Assembly (NCBI RefSeq): GCF_023278565.1
Contig: NC_064673.1
Location: 620,001-684,000, forward strand
Direction: 5' to 3'
DNA length: 64,000 bases
Origin: Colletotrichum lupini
Taxonomy: Eukaryota; Ascomycota; Sordariomycetes; Glomerellales; Glomerellaceae
Below are positions 61,958 to 64,000 of the stretch, piece by piece (within the stretch, counting starts at the first letter, position 1; the number at the start of each line of letters is the position of its first letter). The translations under genes were made by a program, and so were the position numbers. The notes beneath the pieces were generated by a model. The model worked only from the letters and a program-made list of their open reading frames with translations. It had not been told where the DNA came from and did no database searches.

Positions 61958-63781
61958 ATGCTCTCCGACGTAGTTGAGGCCCTGCATCGAGCTACGTCAA
62001 GCTCACTTGAGTTCAACGTCGATAGAGGTCCGCATTTCCCTCGCGATCAAAGCAGTGCTTCGTTAGACATTGGAAGCTGACAGGAGCTACAGATCTACCA
62101 AAACGATATACTCTCACAGACCTCGCACGAGACTTATCGGAGGTCGAGCATTTTGTGGGTTCGACCTATTAGTCCATCTAATTCATCTTACACTGTTAGT
62201 CATTAACACCACCAGCAGCCACCAATATCCACTCTCAGCGCTCTTTCACTCTGTCTCAGAAACGCCGACCGCATCGACGAAGGGCCTCAAGATCACGAGT
62301 CTATCGCACAGCTATCTAGCCATGCACTGGGGTTACTGAGCAGCTCTTCTGGCCCGCTGTCAAACACTGACCCAGCTCTAGCCGAGCAGGCGTTGGATAT
62401 CTTGAGAAGTCTTGTCGTGAGATTTTCTCCATCGCTTGACGACCAAGATCTCATTGCTATCGCTGCATACACCGACCGCAAGAGAACCTGGACGACCGTC
62501 AATGCAGAGCTTTATGCTAGAGAGATCCTGGAGCGTTCATTGGACGGTGTTCAAAAGCAGGCGTTCATCACATCGGTAGTGCTGGAGGGCTTTATTCGAC
62601 CCCTCTTCTCTCGGAACAGCTCTAGTCGCATCACTTCCACCGGCAGAAAAGCTCATTTCGCCGACGACAGTCAGGACCGCTTCACTCCTGGCGCTTCCGC
62701 TGATACCGATGACGCGAAATCTTGGAAAACCACTCAAGCTTATGCCATTACAGTGTTTTCCTGGGCTGTGGAACAATCCCATGTTGGTCACACTTCCGAT
62801 ATCAAGTAGTCATGATGCTGGAATGGCCGGCTAACCATTAATCTACAGGATGCGCTTGTCGAAAAAAGTTGGCCATTGTTCACTCCAGTTCTCCTCGCTC
62901 TCTTAGACGACCCCGATACAGAAAATAAAGCAAGGGGCCTGGCTGTTCTAGGCGACTTTCTCGTCAAATGCCCAGGCAAGGTTCTCGTCCAAACCGGCCT
63001 GGGTGACATATTTGAGCAATCCGTCTTCCCCACCTTACTATCCTTGCCAACTCTGACGCCTGAGAAAGAGTCCCTCCTGCTACTTGATCCGGCATATAGT
63101 GCAATCATCCGGCTCGCCAAAATTCAGTTTCCTGGGGAGGGGGACAGAGACAAAAAGAAAGGACTTCTTACTCGTTTGCTCAGGGAAGGAGTTTTCATGG
63201 GCTACTGGCAAGCGTCCGACTATGTTGGAATTGTTGAATTACTTGCTCGACAAACGACCTCTATCGTCAACGAACTCGGCTTTCTTGCCACAGCACATTT
63301 GAAGGTAACTCCACATGTCTCCAGCGTGGTGCCTCGACTGCTAACTATTCCATAGGAACTCCTGTCCATGGTTTCTGCAATCATGACGGACCCCTTTCTC
63401 GCTTCTCATCCGAGCAGCATACAAGCGGCTGCGCAGGCATTCGGTGCCATACTGGTGAACTGCTGGCCGAGAATTCCAAACGGGACACATGCAGGCGAAG
63501 TGCTTAGATCCACCAGCGTTTGCTGGTTGAATATGCTCGCTGAGCAAAGGAACGGGCCTGAGAATGCGGCGACCAAAGAGGCTTTAGCTGAAATCTCCAA
63601 ACTTGCACCTATCCTGCGCGCGATCTTTGCAGCGGCCGATATGCCCTTAAAGCCTCACATATCGGCATTGCTAGCTGCGGAGCCTAGGCTCGAAGACTTG
63701 TTTGGAGACCAGGGGGATGGGGCAGTGGCGGTAGGTGAAGGGAACAGCGGAGGTGACCTCAATCAAGTGGCTGCTGTTTGA
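61958..63781 (+). CDS. TTI2: TELO2-interacting protein 2-like (TTT complex subunit)
   Basis: Proposed exons: 61958-62027, 62093-62154, 62216-62782, 62849-63304 and 63356-63781, giving 526 residues. The last three are secure (introns of 66 and 51 nt with CTAAC branch sites). The first two are less so: the donor of intron 1 (GTCCGC) is weak, but the join is in frame with a CTGAC branch site 12 nt before the acceptor. The protein is a helical-repeat type; stretches such as SWPLFTPVLLALLDDPDTEN, GLAVLGDFLVKCPG and LLLLDPAYSAIIRLAKIQ fit the Tti2 family (PF10521). In the Tel2-Tti1-Tti2 co-chaperone, Tti2 helps fold and stabilise PIKK kinases (TOR, ATM, ATR). The identification is from overall pattern, not a catalytic motif. 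Its last 23 bp overlap the end of the next gene on the other strand. Confidence 0.75.
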
Positions 63782-64000
63782 AGAACGACTTGCCACGAAG
63801 CCATTTCCTATAGGCCTTGTATCGCTTCTTCTGAGCATCCTCCTCGGTAACGGTAAGAGGATTGCTGCCAACCTTGAGGAGCTCCGCATATACAGCGATA
63901 TCCTCCTCGGTACCGACAGGCGTTATCGCGTCGCTTTGCTCACTGCTCTGGACATAGTGCTGGTACTCGGATTGGTTTTCTGCCTGGATCGTTTCGGCAG
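63759..64000 (-). CDS. Unidentified protein, C-terminal part (runs off the window)
   Basis: Reading the minus strand from the right edge gives 80 open codons to a TGA at 63761-63759. The end has NPLTVTEEDAQKKRYKAYRK followed by WLRGKSFFKQQPLD, hydrophilic and basic, with acidic stretches before it; no stops and balanced codon use suggest real coding. I do not recognise the family. The coding region overlaps the last 23 bp of the TTI2-like gene tail-to-tail. Further exons must lie to the right. Confidence 0.6.
   Translation of the reverse strand, partial: AETIQAENQSEYQHYVQSSEQSDAITPVGTEEDIAVYAELLKVGSNPLTVTEEDAQKKRYKAYRKWLRGKSFFKQQPLD

Overview
The window reads as nuclear DNA of a filamentous ascomycete, most likely a Pezizomycotina/Sordariomycete-type fungus. 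The coding islands have short introns (about 50-90 nt) with CTAAC/CTGAC branch sites and familiar fungal gene content. The rest is repeat DNA almost stripped of CpA/TpG dinucleotides while CpG is kept, which is the footprint of repeat-induced point mutation (RIP). The species cannot be named from the sequence alone.

Layout. 1-20004 is a nested, RIP-saturated transposon pile: three pieces of one Ty1/copia family, a 5'-truncated Ty3/gypsy element, truncated LINE-like copies, two copies of a 1.1-kb element with long target-site duplications (TSDs), and a MITE. 20005-22181 is unique DNA split by a second MITE. 22182-29126 is a full-length copia element with matching LTRs and a 5-bp TSD. 29774-38720 is a Tc1/mariner-type element into which a complete chromovirus-type gypsy element (29997-38099) has inserted. 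39537-45825 is a compact gene island: a U1A-like RNA-binding protein, V-ATPase subunit D (VMA8), the splicing factor SYF1 and a 53-residue protein gene. 48101-48927 is an isolated secreted Egh16/GAS1-like protein gene. 50281-56095 is another RIPed block carrying two inverted copies of a 514-bp repeat. 59409-64000 holds CCA1 (CCA-adding enzyme), a TTI2-like gene and the 3' end of an unidentified gene.

The genes are ordinary housekeeping functions (splicing, vacuolar acidification, tRNA maturation, PIKK assembly) plus one probable infection-related secreted protein lying between repeat-rich blocks. The ORF calls inside the AT-rich blocks are not genes; coding there survives only as stop-riddled retroelement fossils, and family motifs can be read by undoing C-to-T/G-to-A changes.

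The most interesting signals are structural. (1) A 514-bp repeat occurs three times with no indels and almost no RIP. The flanking 5-mers of the inverted pair are swapped exactly as expected if two 5-bp-TSD insertions recombined and inverted the 2.26 kb between them. (2) The third copy sits precisely at the junction of a truncated copia and a truncated gypsy element. (3) Two MITEs of different sequence share the same terminal grammar (8-nt cap, 15-mer, 7-nt spacer, same 15-mer; 6-bp TSD), pointing to one unclassified DNA-transposon group. (4) VMA8 contains 11-nt and 10-nt microexons, and the 53-aa gene starts with a 7-nt coding exon.
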